Part shown: positions 7,661 through 15,680 of the stretch, piece by piece
Layout of the letters: every line of letters begins with the position of its first letter
How positions within the stretch are numbered: the first letter of the stretch is position 1
NCBI GenBank assembly: GCA_030278895.1
Contig: JARXKK010000014.1
Span: forward strand, 1 to 40,755
Origin: Acidobacteriota bacterium
GTDB lineage: Bacteria > Acidobacteriota > Thermoanaerobaculia > UBA5066
DNA: 40,755 nt
Direction of reading: 5' to 3'
Program-made: the position numbers and the translations under genes
Notes under the pieces: model-generated
What the model was told of the DNA's origin: nothing
Seen by the model: the letters and a program-made list of their open reading frames with translations, nothing else
Databases searched by the model: none

Positions 7661-8788
7661 ATGTCTCGTTACCGGATCGCGTGGCTCCCGGGAGACGGCG
7701 TCGGCGTGGAGGTCATGGACGCGACCCGGCTCGTCCTCGACGCCGTCGGACTCGACGCTGAGTACCCGCACGGCGACATCGGCTGGGAGTTCTGGTGCAA
7801 CGAAGGCGACGCGTTCCCGGCCCGGACGATCGAGCTCCTGAAGAACGTGAATGCCGCGATGTTCGGCGCGATCACGTCCAAACCATCGAAGGCCGCTTCG
7901 GACGAGCTGGCCCCGGCACTCCGGGACAAGGGCCTCGTCTACCGCTCGCCGATCGTGCGGATGCGGCAGCTCTTCGATCTCTACGTCTGCCTCAGGCCCT
8001 GCAAGGCCTACCCGGGCAACCCGCTCAACTTCAAGGAAGGCCTCGACCTCGTCGTGTTCCGCGAGAACACCGAGGACCTCTACGCGGGTGTCGAGTTCTC
8101 TCCGGTGCCGCCGGAGCTCGCAGGGACGCTCGCGAAATTGTCTTCGGCCTTCGCGCCGTTCAAGAGCCTCGAGCCGGACGAGTACGCGATCTCCTGCAAG
8201 ATCAACACGCGCAAGGGCTCAGCCCGCATTGCCCGTGCCGCGTTCGCGTTCGCAAGAACGAAGAACCGCAAGAAGGTCACGATCGTCCACAAGGCGAACG
8301 TCGTCCGCGCCTCGGACGGCATTTTCCTCGAGGAAGCCCGGAAGGTCGCGGCGGACTATCCCGGTATCCAGGTCGACGAAGCGAACGTCGACGCGATCTG
8401 CATGTGGCTTCTCAAGAACCCGTCGAGCTACGACGTCCTCGTCGCTCCGAATCTCTACGGGGACATCATCTCCGACCTCTGCGCGCAGATGGTCGGCGGC
8501 CTCGGATTCGGGTGCTCGGGGAACATTGGGGTGAAGCTCGGCGTGTTCGAGCCGTCGCACGGCTCGGCGCCGAAGTACACGGGACAGAACAAGGTCAACC
8601 CGATCGCGACGATCCTCGCCGCGAAGATGATGCTCGACTGGCTCGGCGAGGGCGGGAAGGGCCGCGCCGTCGAAGCCGCCGTCGAGAAGGTCCTCGTGGA
8701 AGGCAAGGTCCGCACGTACGACATGGGAGGCACCTCGACGTGCCGTGAAATGGGCGAAGCCGTCGCCCGCGCTCTCCCGAAGGACTGA
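7661..8788 (+). CDS. Isocitrate/isopropylmalate-type beta-decarboxylating dehydrogenase
   Basis: Oxidatively decarboxylates a 2-hydroxy-3-carboxylic acid with NAD(P). The 375-residue protein shows LPGDGVG at the N-terminus, LYVCLRPCKAYPG, RENTEDLYAGVEF, HKANVV (catalytic Lys), NLYGDIISDL (metal Asp residues) and EPSHGSAPKYTG. Family members include IDH, 3-isopropylmalate, homoisocitrate and tartrate dehydrogenases. The RENTEDLYAG block looks more IDH/homoisocitrate-like than LeuB-like, but the true substrate cannot be read off. Start is ATG at 7661 with GGAGG 7 nt upstream; an in-frame ATG at 7619 is less likely. It heads a three-gene operon with aconitase-type subunits. Confidence 0.82.
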   Translation: MSRYRIAWLPGDGVGVEVMDATRLVLDAVGLDAEYPHGDIGWEFWCNEGDAFPARTIELLKNVNAAMFGAITSKPSKAASDELAPALRDKGLVYRSPIVRMRQLFDLYVCLRPCKAYPGNPLNFKEGLDLVVFRENTEDLYAGVEFSPVPPELAGTLAKLSSAFAPFKSLEPDEYAISCKINTRKGSARIARAAFAFARTKNRKKVTIVHKANVVRASDGIFLEEARKVAADYPGIQVDEANVDAICMWLLKNPSSYDVLVAPNLYGDIISDLCAQMVGGLGFGCSGNIGVKLGVFEPSHGSAPKYTGQNKVNPIATILAAKMMLDWLGEGGKGRAVEAAVEKVLVEGKVRTYDMGGTSTCREMGEAVARALPKD

Positions 8789-8799
8789 AGGGAAGGACC

Positions 8800-10107
8800 A
8801 TGAAGAAGAAGGGGAATGCAGGTTTCACTGTCGTCGAAAAGATTCTCGCGCGGGCCTCGGGGAAAGACTCCGTGCGCGCGGGAGACGTCGTGGAGCCGCG
8901 CGTCGACCTCGCGATGTCGCACGAGAATGCCGCCCTCGTGATCAACCAGTTCATGGAAATCCACGAGGGGACGGGCATCGCCGCGAAGCCGTGGGACCCG
9001 TCTCGCATTGCGATCATCTTCGACCACCGCGTCCCGGCCGAGTCGGCGAAGACCGCCACGAACCAGAAGAAGGTCCGCGCCTTCGTCACCGAGCACGGAA
9101 TCGAGAAATTTCACGACATCCGCGGCGACACGGGCGGCATCTGCCACCAGATCCTGCCGGAGCGCGGTTACGTGAGGCCCGGGATGGTCGTCGTCGGAAC
9201 GGATTCCCACACGACGAGCCACGGCGCGCTCGGCGCGTTCGCTTTTGGAATCGGCGCGACGGAGATGGCGAGCGCCTGGACGCTCGGTGCCGCCGTGAAC
9301 ATCGAGGTGCCCGCGACGATCCGCGTCGAGGTCTCGGGACGCTTTGCCGACTTCGTGGGCCCGAAGGACCTCATCCTCCACCTCATCGGCGTCCTCACGG
9401 CGCAAGGCGGGAACTTTCGCGTCCTCGAGTTTGCGGGCGACGCGATCGCGCGGCTCTCGACCTCGGGCCGTCTCGTCCTCTGCAACATGTCCGTCGAGGC
9501 GGGCGCGACGTCGGGCATCGTTCCGGCCGACGCGGAGACCGTGCGGTACCTGCGCCAGGAGGCGGGAGTGACCGATCCGCTCGACCTCGTGACGAGCGAC
9601 GCCGACGCGTCTTTCGAACGGTCGATCTCCATCGACATCTCGGAGCTCGAGCCCCTCGTTGCGTGCCCGCACACCGTCGACAACGTGAAGCCCGTCTCGG
9701 CTGTTGAAGGCATTCCCGTTCATCAGGTCGTCATCGGGTCGTGCACGAACGGGCGGCTCGACGACCTCGCCGATGCTGCTCGCATCGTGAGGGGCCGGCA
9801 CGTGGCGGCCGGTACGCGCATGCTCGTCTTCCCGGCGTCCGCGAAGATTTACGCTGAGGCGATGCGTCTCGGCTACCTCGCAGACTTCATGGCCGCCGGC
9901 GCCGTCGTCATGAACTCGGGTTGCGGCCCGTGCCTCGGCATCCACGAGGGCGCGCTCGGCGACGGCGAAACGGCGATCTCGACCACGAACCGGAATTTCA
10001 AGGGGCGGATGGGGAATCCGGGTGCCGACGTCTACCTCGCGTCGCCCGCCGTCGCGGCGGCGTCCGCCCTCACCGGCGTCATCACCGACCCGCGGAAGGA
10101 GCGCTGA
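8800..10107 (+). CDS. Aconitase/3-isopropylmalate dehydratase large-subunit family protein
   Basis: A 435-residue [4Fe-4S] hydro-lyase subunit that isomerises a 2-hydroxy to a 3-hydroxy carboxylic acid. The cluster ligands are visible as Cys315 (IGSCTNGR), Cys375 and Cys378 (NSGCGPCLG). GTDSHTTSHGALGAFAFG (about 133-150) and STTNRNFKGRMG (about 394-405) are family signatures. The size is that of the archaeal-type large subunit of isopropylmalate isomerase or homoaconitase, not full-length aconitase. It lies 11 bp after the dehydrogenase and 1 bp before the small subunit, so the three products probably act in sequence. LeuC versus homoaconitase is unresolved. Confidence 0.85.
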   Translation: MKKKGNAGFTVVEKILARASGKDSVRAGDVVEPRVDLAMSHENAALVINQFMEIHEGTGIAAKPWDPSRIAIIFDHRVPAESAKTATNQKKVRAFVTEHGIEKFHDIRGDTGGICHQILPERGYVRPGMVVVGTDSHTTSHGALGAFAFGIGATEMASAWTLGAAVNIEVPATIRVEVSGRFADFVGPKDLILHLIGVLTAQGGNFRVLEFAGDAIARLSTSGRLVLCNMSVEAGATSGIVPADAETVRYLRQEAGVTDPLDLVTSDADASFERSISIDISELEPLVACPHTVDNVKPVSAVEGIPVHQVVIGSCTNGRLDDLADAARIVRGRHVAAGTRMLVFPASAKIYAEAMRLGYLADFMAAGAVVMNSGCGPCLGIHEGALGDGETAISTTNRNFKGRMGNPGADVYLASPAVAAASALTGVITDPRKER

Positions 10108-10108
10108 G

Positions 10109-10681
10109 ATGGCCCCCGTCAGGAAGGCCGACAAGACCCGCGTCAAGAAGGTCGAGATGGTACGCGTCATCCTGGGCCTGGGTGACGACGTCTCGACGGA
10201 CCTCGTCTATCCGGGTCGTTACATGGCGACCGTCCTTCCGTCGGAGACCCCCGCGTTCGCGTTCGCGGACCACGGCGGCTTCCAGGCGGCCGTGATGGCG
10301 AAGTCCATCCCGCCGGGCGCGGTCATCGCGGCAGGGAACAACTTCGGCTGCGGCTCCTCGCGCGAGCAGGCCGTGTCGTGCCTCAAGGGGCTCTGCGTCG
10401 TCGTGGTTGCGAAGAGTTTCGCACGCATCTTCCTGCAGAACGCGATCAACCTCGGGCTCAAGGTGGTCGTGGCGCCGGGCTTCGCGGCGGACGAAGGTGA
10501 CGAGATCCTGTTCGACGGCGGGTGTGTCGAGAATCGCACGAAGCGCACCGCATTCGACATCACGCCGCTTCCACTCGCGCGGCAGGCGATCATCGACGCG
10601 GGTGGGCTGATTCCGTTCACGCGGGCGAGGCTGGTGGCGCGGCCGCGGGAACCTGAACGAACCGAAGGTCCGGGGCTCTAG
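10109..10681 (+). CDS. 3-isopropylmalate dehydratase/homoaconitase small-subunit family protein
   Basis: A 190-residue swivelling domain that pairs with the large subunit just upstream. Family blocks are GDDVSTDLVYPGRY (about 29-42) and GNNFGCGSSREQA (about 76-88). In this family the residues just after GRY contact the substrate side chain; here they read MAT, which I could not assign to a LeuD or homoaconitase type. Start is ATG at 10109 with AAGGAG upstream and one base after the previous stop. Its stop codon TAG is embedded in a candidate -10 box (TAGACT) for the BLUF gene. The N-terminus is basic and about 15 residues longer than usual. Confidence 0.83.
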   Translation: MAPVRKADKTRVKKVEMVRVILGLGDDVSTDLVYPGRYMATVLPSETPAFAFADHGGFQAAVMAKSIPPGAVIAAGNNFGCGSSREQAVSCLKGLCVVVVAKSFARIFLQNAINLGLKVVVAPGFAADEGDEILFDGGCVENRTKRTAFDITPLPLARQAIIDAGGLIPFTRARLVARPREPERTEGPGL

Positions 10682-10699
10682 ACTCGCACCCACAGGAGG
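10679..10699 (+). promoter_or_regulatory. Candidate -10 box and ribosome binding site of the BLUF gene
   Basis: TAGACT (10679-10684) overlaps the preceding stop codon. AGGAGG (10694-10699) lies 6 nt before the ATG at 10706. The same TAGACT hexamer also occurs before metK and before the acyl-CoA synthetase gene. No clear -35 was seen. Confidence 0.35.
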
Positions 10700-10705
10700 C
10701 CCTCC

Positions 10706-11134
10706 ATGCCCTTTCGGCTGATCTACTCCTCCGAGGCGGCGCCGGACCTGGCCACTCCGGACCTCGAGGGAATGCTCGCGGAGTCCCGGATCCGCAACCG
10801 GGCGCGCGGCATCACCGGCGTGCTCGTCTTCGTCGACGGCGCGTTCCTTCAGATCCTCGAGGGGGAGAAGGACGACGTCCTCGACCTGATGGAGAGGATC
10901 GAGCGCGACCCGAGACACCGCGGAATCAAGGTGTTCCACGAGGAAGAGACCGACGAGCGCGCCTTCCCGTCGTGGAACATGGCCTACCTCAGTCCCAGCG
11001 CCAAGGAAGTCTCCCGGTGGGCGGAGCTGGAAGGCGCCACGACGATGGGAAGCGTCCTGTCCTCCCTCGAGAGCGAACCGGGTCGCCTCCCGGGGATGGT
11101 CGTCAACATCCTCAAGGCGATCGCGAGTCCGTGA
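10706..11134 (+). CDS. Stand-alone BLUF-domain blue-light photoreceptor
   Basis: A 142-residue flavin-binding sensor, essentially one BLUF domain (about residues 1-95) plus a C-terminal helix region. The residues of the BLUF photocycle are all present: Tyr7 (LIYSS), Asn31 (RIRNRARGITG) and Gln49 (FLQILEG), followed by Trp90 and Met92 in SWNMAYLS. In known short BLUF proteins the flavin hydrogen-bond switch is passed to a partner protein or oligomer. No output domain is fused here. It has a strong AGGAGG site and lies 24 bp after the isomerase small-subunit gene. It is convergent with the acyl-CoA synthetase gene, overlapping its 3' end by 23 bp. The signalling target is unknown. Confidence 0.88.
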   Translation: MPFRLIYSSEAAPDLATPDLEGMLAESRIRNRARGITGVLVFVDGAFLQILEGEKDDVLDLMERIERDPRHRGIKVFHEEETDERAFPSWNMAYLSPSAKEVSRWAELEGATTMGSVLSSLESEPGRLPGMVVNILKAIASP

Positions 11135-12971
11135 GTGCTTCGGCAGAGTCCGCCGGAACGCCCGCGGGCACTTCGGCGTACAGGCTTTCCAGCACCTCGC
11201 GGTAGCGCTGTTCGACGACCCGGCGTCGGACCTTCAGGCTGGGCGTCAGCTCGCCCGTCTCGATCTTCAGCTCCGCCGGCAGGATCGCCCACCGCCGGAT
11301 CGCCTCGTAACGCGCCAGGTGCGCGTTCACGTGCTCGACGTGCCGACGGATGATCTCGACGACCCTCGGGTCGCGCACGAGCTCCGCGTAGGACGCGCCC
11401 TGAATCCCCTCGGCGCGCGCCCACGCGAGAAGCTCTTCCTCGGACAGGCTGATGAGCGCACTGCAGAAGCGGCGCCCTTCGCCGTGCAGGAGCGCTTGCG
11501 CGATGAGCGGCATGTCGAGCTTCAGCTTTCCTTCGACGTGCTGCGGCGCGACGAACTTTCCCCCCGAGGTCTTGATGAGGTCCTTCTTGCGGTCGGTGAT
11601 CGTGAGATGGCCCGCGGCGTCGAGGGCGCCGATGTCGCCCGTATGGAGCCAGCCTTCCGGGTCGATCACGCGGGCCGTCTCTTCAGGCAGGCCGAAATAA
11701 CCGCGCATGATCCCGCGTCCGCGAAGGAGAATTTCACCGTCCGCCGCGAACGAGACCTCGATGCCGGGAATCGGGAGGCCGACGGTGCCCCAGCGGTTCC
11801 GATGCGGGAGGTTTGAGACCGTCATCGCCGTCGACTCCGAGAGGCCGTAGCCCTCGAGGATCGTGACGCCGAACGCCGCGAAGAACTCGGTGAGCTCGCG
11901 CGCCAGGGCGACGCTGCCGCAGATGAAAAAGCGGAGGCGTCCGCCGAAACGCCGGCGTACCTTCTCGAAGACGAGGGCGTCCGCGACCCGCCGCCTTGCT
12001 TCGAGGAAGACCCCGATGCCACGGCCGTCGCTCCGACGCCGCGCGACTTCCGTGCCGACGCCGAGCGCCCAGCGGAAGATCGCGGCCTTCGCCTTCCCGC
12101 TCGCGAGAGCCTGCTCGAGGATCTTCGCGTGCACCTTCTCGAAGATGCGCGGCACGACGCAGACGAACGTGGGCCGGACGGACGCGAGGTTCGCCGCGAT
12201 GCGGTCCACGCGGCCGTCGACGGCCGTCGGAAAGCCGAAGCCGATCCCGAGAGTCACGCACACCTTGCCGAAGACGTGTGAGAGAGGGAGCCAGAGGAAC
12301 TGAAGGTCGGACGGGCCCAGGAGATTCAGCTTGCCGATCGACTCGATCTCGAAGAGCCAGCAGTCGTGCGGCAGCTCGACGCCCTTGGGGCGGCCGGTGG
12401 TTCCGGAGGTGTAGATGAGCGTCGCGAGATCGGACGGTCCGATGGCACCGGCCGCCGCGTCGAAGCCGCCCGGATGCGCCGCGTCCCACGCGCGGCCGAG
12501 AGCCGCGAGGTCGAGGAGGGACATCGCATCGCCCGGAAGGCCGGCCGACGCGTTGAACAGGACGAGATGGCGAAGGCGGGGAAGAGCGTCGCGGCGGCTC
12601 ACGATTCGCCGGGCCTGGTCGGCGTCCTCGGCAAAGACGATCGCGGCCCGCGAATCGGTCAGGATGAAGGAGGTGTCTTCCTCGGTCGAGACGGGGTAGA
12701 CGGTGGCCGTCACGCCGCCCGCGCAGGCGATGGCGAGATCCGCGAGGATCCACTCGAGGCGCGTGGACGACACGATGGCCACGCGATCGCCGGCCGAGAG
12801 ACCGAGCGACAGGAGCCCGCAGGCGAGCTCGCGGACGCGCGCGGCGGTTTCGCGCCACGACAGGCTCTTCCAGATCCCTTCTTCGGGGTAGAGGAAGGCG
12901 GGCGCGTCCGGTGTCGCTGTAACGCGGGAAAGAAACAAATCCGGGATCGAGCGATACGGGGCTGCCTTCAC
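11112..12971 (-). CDS. AMP-forming long-chain acyl-CoA synthetase
   Basis: Activates fatty acids with ATP and CoA through an acyl-adenylate. The 619-residue protein has the adenylate-forming motifs YTSGTTGRPKG, GYGLSESTAMT, GWLHTGDIGALD and KDLIKTSGGKF, in the FadD15-like arrangement. The GTG at 12971 is preferred as start because the protein then begins MKAAPYRSIPDLFLSRV, as in homologues. An upstream in-frame ATG at 13055 would run into the intergenic region of the divergent usp gene. A TAGACT box (12982-12987) lies 10 nt before that GTG. The 3' end overlaps the BLUF gene on the opposite strand. With the hydratase fragment at the window start it suggests fatty acid use. Confidence 0.9.
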   Translation of the reverse strand: MKAAPYRSIPDLFLSRVTATPDAPAFLYPEEGIWKSLSWRETAARVRELACGLLSLGLSAGDRVAIVSSTRLEWILADLAIACAGGVTATVYPVSTEEDTSFILTDSRAAIVFAEDADQARRIVSRRDALPRLRHLVLFNASAGLPGDAMSLLDLAALGRAWDAAHPGGFDAAAGAIGPSDLATLIYTSGTTGRPKGVELPHDCWLFEIESIGKLNLLGPSDLQFLWLPLSHVFGKVCVTLGIGFGFPTAVDGRVDRIAANLASVRPTFVCVVPRIFEKVHAKILEQALASGKAKAAIFRWALGVGTEVARRRSDGRGIGVFLEARRRVADALVFEKVRRRFGGRLRFFICGSVALARELTEFFAAFGVTILEGYGLSESTAMTVSNLPHRNRWGTVGLPIPGIEVSFAADGEILLRGRGIMRGYFGLPEETARVIDPEGWLHTGDIGALDAAGHLTITDRKKDLIKTSGGKFVAPQHVEGKLKLDMPLIAQALLHGEGRRFCSALISLSEEELLAWARAEGIQGASYAELVRDPRVVEIIRRHVEHVNAHLARYEAIRRWAILPAELKIETGELTPSLKVRRRVVEQRYREVLESLYAEVPAGVPADSAEALTDSRSP

Positions 12972-12981
12972 GACGAACCCT

Positions 12982-12987
12982 AGTCTA
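12982..12987 (-). promoter_or_regulatory. Candidate -10 box of the acyl-CoA synthetase gene
   Basis: TAGACT on the minus strand, 10 nt before the proposed GTG start at 12971. A second TAGGGT 5 nt before the start partly overlaps. This supports the shorter protein. Confidence 0.3.
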
Positions 12988-13100
12988 CGGCTCGGACACC
13001 TCGTGGACGCGGTAGAACCCTCCCGTGATTCATCTGCTTCATGGCCGGGTTGCACGCCGGGGCCCTACCAGACAAGTAGAGGCTAAGAAGGAGGCGTCCC

Positions 13101-13586
13101 ATGGCAACGCTCCAGGGTATCCAGCCCGGAACTCCGGCCGTCAAGGCGGTCGCCGTTCACCCAATCGTCTTCGCGACGGATTTTTCAGCGGCCTCCGACC
13201 CCGCGCTCCGAAAGGCCATCGAGATGGCGCGCAAGGAAGGCGCGGAGCTGATCGTCGCCCACGTCTACGAGTCGCCTGCCACCATGAGCCACTCGGGCAT
13301 CGCGGACGATTTCATCGAGGCGGAGCTCGAGGGCACGATCCGCAAGGGCGTCGAGAAACAGCTCGAGCCGGTTCTCGCCCAGGCGCGGGCCGAGGGCGTG
13401 CGCGTTCGCGGCGAGATCCTCGCGGGTCATGCCCCGAAGCGGCTCGCCGACCTCGCGGAAAAGAACAGCGCGGCCCTGCTCATTCTCGGCACGCACGGCC
13501 GGACTGGCCTGAAGAAGCTCGTGATCGGAAGCATCGCGAGTCAGGTGATCGCGACCGCGCCCTGCCCGGTGTTGACGGTTCGCTGA
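13101..13586 (+). CDS. Universal stress protein (UspA family)
   Basis: A 161-residue single-domain Usp protein, cytosolic, of the alpha/beta nucleotide-binding type. The fold starts at IVFATDFSAASD (about residues 23-34). The ATP-binding loop G-x2-G-x9-G-S is intact in GTHGRTGLKKLVIGS (about 135-149), and the chain ends PCPVLTVR. The first 20 residues are an extension before the domain. Start is ATG at 13101 with AAGGAGG upstream. It is monocistronic: divergent from the acyl-CoA synthetase and convergent with the SOUL gene. The 129-bp region upstream showed no clear promoter to me. Confidence 0.93.
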   Translation: MATLQGIQPGTPAVKAVAVHPIVFATDFSAASDPALRKAIEMARKEGAELIVAHVYESPATMSHSGIADDFIEAELEGTIRKGVEKQLEPVLAQARAEGVRVRGEILAGHAPKRLADLAEKNSAALLILGTHGRTGLKKLVIGSIASQVIATAPCPVLTVR

Positions 13587-13633
13587 CGCTGGCGTGACGG
13601 GAGACGCCTGAGGACGTTGCCGGGGCGTCAGCG
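13581..13633. terminator. Bidirectional terminator-like inverted repeat between usp and SOUL genes
   Basis: CGCTGACGC (13581-13589) and GCGTCAGCG (13625-13633) form a perfect 9-bp stem. A smaller hairpin is nested inside: GGCGT at 13591-13595 with ACGCC at 13604-13608. The outer arms contain the stop codons of both convergent genes (usp 13584-13586, SOUL 13628-13630). There is no T-tract on either side. Confidence 0.5.
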
Positions 13634-14257
13634 TGCTTCGAGCGGGATCAGGACCTCGTTTCGCCGAAGGAACCAGGGCGTCCACGGCGGGTCGTAACGG
13701 GCGAAGACGGGCGGTCCGTCCGCGGGGGCGAGGCCCGCGTCCCTCGCCCCTGCGGCGAGGCTTCGCGCTGCGTCCTCGAACTTTTCGGCGCCCCATGTTC
13801 CCGAGAAGCGCACGGCCGCGACGCGACGCGCGGGGATCTCGCGCAGCCGCACGCGTGCGTCGTCCGGAACGGGCAGCGTCCTCATCGTGAAGGAGGATGG
13901 CATCGTGAAGCTCACGATCCAGCCGTTCGTTCCCTTCGGTGTACCGACGGGCGCCGTCATCGCGATCTTCGCTCCCTTCGCCGGCTCGGCTCCGACAGGC
14001 GCGGTCATCGCAATCTTCCGGACGCCGTCGTTGCCGCCGAAGATGTAGCCAGCGAGACGGCGGAATCCCTCGTTCGTCCCTTCGCGGAAGGCGCCCGTCA
14101 CGTCGGTTTCCGCGACGATGACGGGCCTGTAGACGCGAACCTCGAACGTCCCGTAGTCCTTCTCGATGCGGTATTTCGGCTCTTCGACGGCCATGGAGAC
14201 TCCCGATGCCCCGAGAAGCAGGAGGATCGGGGCGAAACGCGTCTGCGTCACGGCCAC
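13628..14257 (-). CDS. SOUL heme-binding family protein, exported
   Basis: A 209-residue SOUL/HBP domain protein. The N-terminus looks like a signal peptide (hydrophobic APILLLLGASGVSMA, about residues 9-23). The domain follows with PKYRIEKDYGTFEVRVY, GYIFGGN, a doubled KIAMTAPV and a FTMPSSFTM strand; these are common in bacterial SOUL proteins. Homologues bind heme or other tetrapyrroles, but the role in bacteria is not established. Start is taken as GTG at 14257 (GGAGG 12 nt upstream); a second GTG two codons later is possible. It is monocistronic and convergent with usp. Confidence 0.87.
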   Translation of the reverse strand: MAVTQTRFAPILLLLGASGVSMAVEEPKYRIEKDYGTFEVRVYRPVIVAETDVTGAFREGTNEGFRRLAGYIFGGNDGVRKIAMTAPVGAEPAKGAKIAMTAPVGTPKGTNGWIVSFTMPSSFTMRTLPVPDDARVRLREIPARRVAAVRFSGTWGAEKFEDAARSLAAGARDAGLAPADGPPVFARYDPPWTPWFLRRNEVLIPLEAR

Positions 14258-14335
14258 CTTACGCTCGTTCCTCCGCTCCGGTTTGGGGGCGTCCCATCCG
14301 CCACCCGCATCAGTGCGCGGCGGCCGGAAAAGGCC

Positions 14336-14341
14336 TAAATT
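14336..14341 (+). promoter_or_regulatory. Candidate -10 box of the PLP-enzyme gene (leaderless spacing)
   Basis: TAAATT lies 7 nt before the ATG at 14349, in an otherwise GC-rich stretch. No Shine-Dalgarno and no clear -35 were seen. Confidence 0.35.
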
Positions 14342-14348
14342 CGGCTGT

Positions 14349-15680
14349 ATGAGTACCGCTACGTCCGCCCCCGCCCTCCACGGTGCCGCGCGCTTCTCGT
14401 TCTGGGACTGGTGGGTCGACCGAAAGACCCGCTGGGTGCGCGACGACGTTCACCAGATGGACGAGGGCGTCTTCCGCGCGCTCGCGGCGGGAACCGGGCT
14501 GCCGCCGATCCACCAGCGCTCGACGTTCCCTTTCCACAACGTGAAAGACGGCGCCGACCGTTTCCTCGGAATGTCCAAGGGCGGCGAGCGGCCGTACGCG
14601 CGCATCTACACGCGCCTCGGCAATCCCACGTCCGAGTACCTCGAGCGTGTCCTGTTCCGCCTCGAGGCCCAGCACGTCATCGACAAGGCGCTCGCGGCCG
14701 ACGAGAAGGAGCCCACGATCGGCTGCCTCATCTTCGGGTCGGGCATGGGCGCGATCTCGACGCTCCTCCTCTCGCTTCTCAAGGCCGGCGACGCCGTCCT
14801 CGCGGGCAACATCTACGGGTGCACGGACAGCCTGCTCCGCAACATGTCGAAGTACGGCGTCGAGGCCGTCTTCTGCGACACGGGGGACGTGAACAACGTC
14901 GCGCGGCACCTCGAGATGCACCCGAACGTCGCGGCGGTGTTCCTCGAGTCGCCCGAGAACCCCACCCTTCGCATCTGCGACATCGAGGCCATCTCGCGCC
15001 TCACCGAGGCGCGCGGAATTCCGCTTGTCGTCGACAACACGTTCTGCTCGCCGTACCTCCAGCAGCCGTTCCGCCTCGGAGCGGACTTCGTCGTCCACTC
15101 GCTCACGAAGTTCATCAACGGGCACTCGACTTCCGTCGGCGGCGCTCTCCTCGGGCCGTTCCGTTTCCTCAAGGCAGACCTGTTCCCCTGGTACAAGGAC
15201 CTTGGCGCGACGCCGTCGCCCTTCGACTCGTGGTTGAACTCGATGACGGTCCAATCTCTCGCCGTCCGCCAGAAGGAGCAAAGCGAGAGTGCGGCGACGA
15301 TCGCGGCATTCCTGCGCACGCACCCGAGGGTCGCGCGCGTCATTTATCCGGGCTTCGACGACTTCCCGCAGAAGGATATCGTGAAGAAACAGATGCGCGA
15401 CGGCGGGTCTCTCATCTCGTTCGAGGTGAAAGGCGGCGCGGCCGCGGGCGAGAAGCTCATGAATTACCTCGCGCGCAAGGACGTCCCGATGGAGCTGGCG
15501 GTCAGCCTCGGCGGAGCCATCACGTACGTCGAGCAGCCGGCCACGATGACCCACGCGGTCGTCCCCGAGGCCGACCGCCTCGCGCGCGGAATCACGCCCG
15601 GTCTCATTCGCATGAGCGTGGGGCTCGAGGGGCCGGAGATTCTGATGGAGCACCTCGACCGGGGCCTGAAGCTCCCGTGA
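14349..15680 (+). CDS. Cys/Met-metabolism PLP-dependent enzyme (cystathionine gamma-synthase/methionine gamma-lyase family)
   Basis: A 443-residue fold-type I PLP enzyme of transsulfuration. The PLP lysine is Lys254 in HSLTKFINGHS. YARIYTRLGNPT, FGSGMGAIS, DNTFCSPYLQQP and GLIRMSVGLEG are the usual family blocks. The N-terminal 50 residues, rich in Trp and charged residues, are longer than in MetB or MetC. Members differ in substrate (cystathionine, methionine, O-acetylhomoserine), and the sequence alone does not decide. Start is ATG at 14349, with a -10-like box 7 nt upstream; the longer in-frame extension to 14166 runs through a promoter-like region and is rejected. The stop overlaps the next start (GTGA), so the YgbA-type protein is co-translated. 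Confidence 0.88.
   Translation: MSTATSAPALHGAARFSFWDWWVDRKTRWVRDDVHQMDEGVFRALAAGTGLPPIHQRSTFPFHNVKDGADRFLGMSKGGERPYARIYTRLGNPTSEYLERVLFRLEAQHVIDKALAADEKEPTIGCLIFGSGMGAISTLLLSLLKAGDAVLAGNIYGCTDSLLRNMSKYGVEAVFCDTGDVNNVARHLEMHPNVAAVFLESPENPTLRICDIEAISRLTEARGIPLVVDNTFCSPYLQQPFRLGADFVVHSLTKFINGHSTSVGGALLGPFRFLKADLFPWYKDLGATPSPFDSWLNSMTVQSLAVRQKEQSESAATIAAFLRTHPRVARVIYPGFDDFPQKDIVKKQMRDGGSLISFEVKGGAAAGEKLMNYLARKDVPMELAVSLGGAITYVEQPATMTHAVVPEADRLARGITPGLIRMSVGLEGPEILMEHLDRGLKLP

Noticed and set aside
8455-10170. Long open frame antisense to the dehydrogenase and isomerase genes
   Set aside because: High GC opens long frames opposite real genes. The translation is Arg/Asp/His-rich with no domain, and the plus-strand genes are certain.
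12972-13055. Upstream ATG start for the acyl-CoA synthetase
   Set aside because: It would add 28 residues of poor composition and overlap the usp upstream region; the GTG at 12971 gives the usual N-terminus.
13900-14030. Duplicated KIAMTAPV in the SOUL protein as a recent internal duplication
   Set aside because: The doubled motif occurs in many members of the family, so it is not specific to this gene.
14166-14348. N-terminal extension of the PLP enzyme to 14166
   Set aside because: The extra 61 residues have no resemblance to the family and cross the divergent SOUL start and the -10-like box at 14336.
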